Below the pieces are notes generated by a model. The model did no database searches and had not been told where the DNA came from. It saw nothing but the letters and a program-made list of their open reading frames with translations. Shown here piece by piece: positions 63,889-64,000 of a stretch of DNA of 64,000 nucleotides (position 1 is its first letter; every line of letters starts with the position of its first letter). The stretch covers positions 5,366,001 through 5,430,000 of the forward strand of contig NZ_JARUBO010000005.1 of the NCBI RefSeq assembly GCF_029626235.1, given 5' to 3'. The position numbers and the translations under genes are program-made. The stretch is from Micromonospora sp. WMMD1120 (GTDB lineage Bacteria; Actinomycetota; Actinomycetes; Mycobacteriales; Micromonosporaceae).

Positions 63889-64000
63889 GTCGGCCCCTCC
63901 GGTAGCGGGCGCCGCTCGGCCCCCGGATGCCAGGCTATGTCCGCCACCGCCAGCCGTCGCGGAAAACACCGGGCGGGGTCGCCACCGCCTGCGGACCCAA

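Overview
The window is very GC-rich actinobacterial DNA, most likely Micromonosporaceae (Micromonospora or a close relative). This is inferred from a complete Pup-proteasome locus, GTG starts, many leaderless promoters, T-poor terminator hairpins and a large secreted-hydrolase complement. Coding is dense. I see no rRNA, tRNA, CRISPR array, prophage or transposase.

Layout. 1-2441: secreted sugar dehydrogenase (runs off the left edge) and a ThuA-fascin protein. 2770-9594: a chimeric gene remnant, a Mug glycosylase, an ArsR/SRPBCC pair with its operator, a Ca2+/H+ antiporter, an ECF sigma/YCII pair, a zinc peptidase and a HAD phosphatase. 9665-14025: an FtsX/MacB-type ABC exporter and an orphan response regulator. 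14212-26724: RecB-like nuclease, site-2 protease, TrmI, an unknown protein, a ferredoxin, and the Pup-proteasome core mpa, dop, pup, an HNH/endonuclease VII gene, prcB and prcA. 26862-33724: a dTDP-rhamnose and surface-glycan locus (rmlB-rmlD-DUF2304-GT2-flippase-GT2, diverging from rmlA-rmlC). 33793-47461: pafA, DUF3866, a cation efflux protein, pafB-pafC, tatA-tatC, a lipid kinase, a DMT permease, a HAD phosphatase and helY. 47628-60082: an MHYT protein and secreted enzymes, including GH127, GH43, GH10 and GH81 hydrolases with LacI-type operators. 60239-63888: small housekeeping genes including a 5'-3' exonuclease.

How it works together. Dop deamidates the C-terminal Gln of Pup, PafA ligates Pup to target lysines, and Mpa (C-terminal GQYL) feeds pupylated proteins to PrcA/PrcB. 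PafB/PafC are WYL-domain activators of the mycobacterial DNA-damage response. RecB-like, HNH, Mug, HelY and 5'-3' exonuclease genes lie in the same window. The four glycoside hydrolases look like an arabinoxylan/beta-1,3-glucan regulon sharing 14-bp palindromic operators, with no LacI gene in the window. TatA/TatC would export the Tat-signal GH127.

Most unusual signals: (1) the HNH/endonuclease VII gene between pup and prcB, with its own leaderless-type -10 and an 82-nt out-of-frame overlap into prcB; (2) a repeated inverted-repeat element (7638-7698 and 35457-35576) flanked by C-rich and G-rich tracts, one copy of which now supplies the C-terminus and stop codon of a DUF3866 gene; (3) a uniform TANNNT-N6-9-(A/G)TG leaderless promoter signature at about 17 genes; (4) a small remnant fusing the start of an alpha/beta hydrolase to the end of what looks like an FMN reductase.
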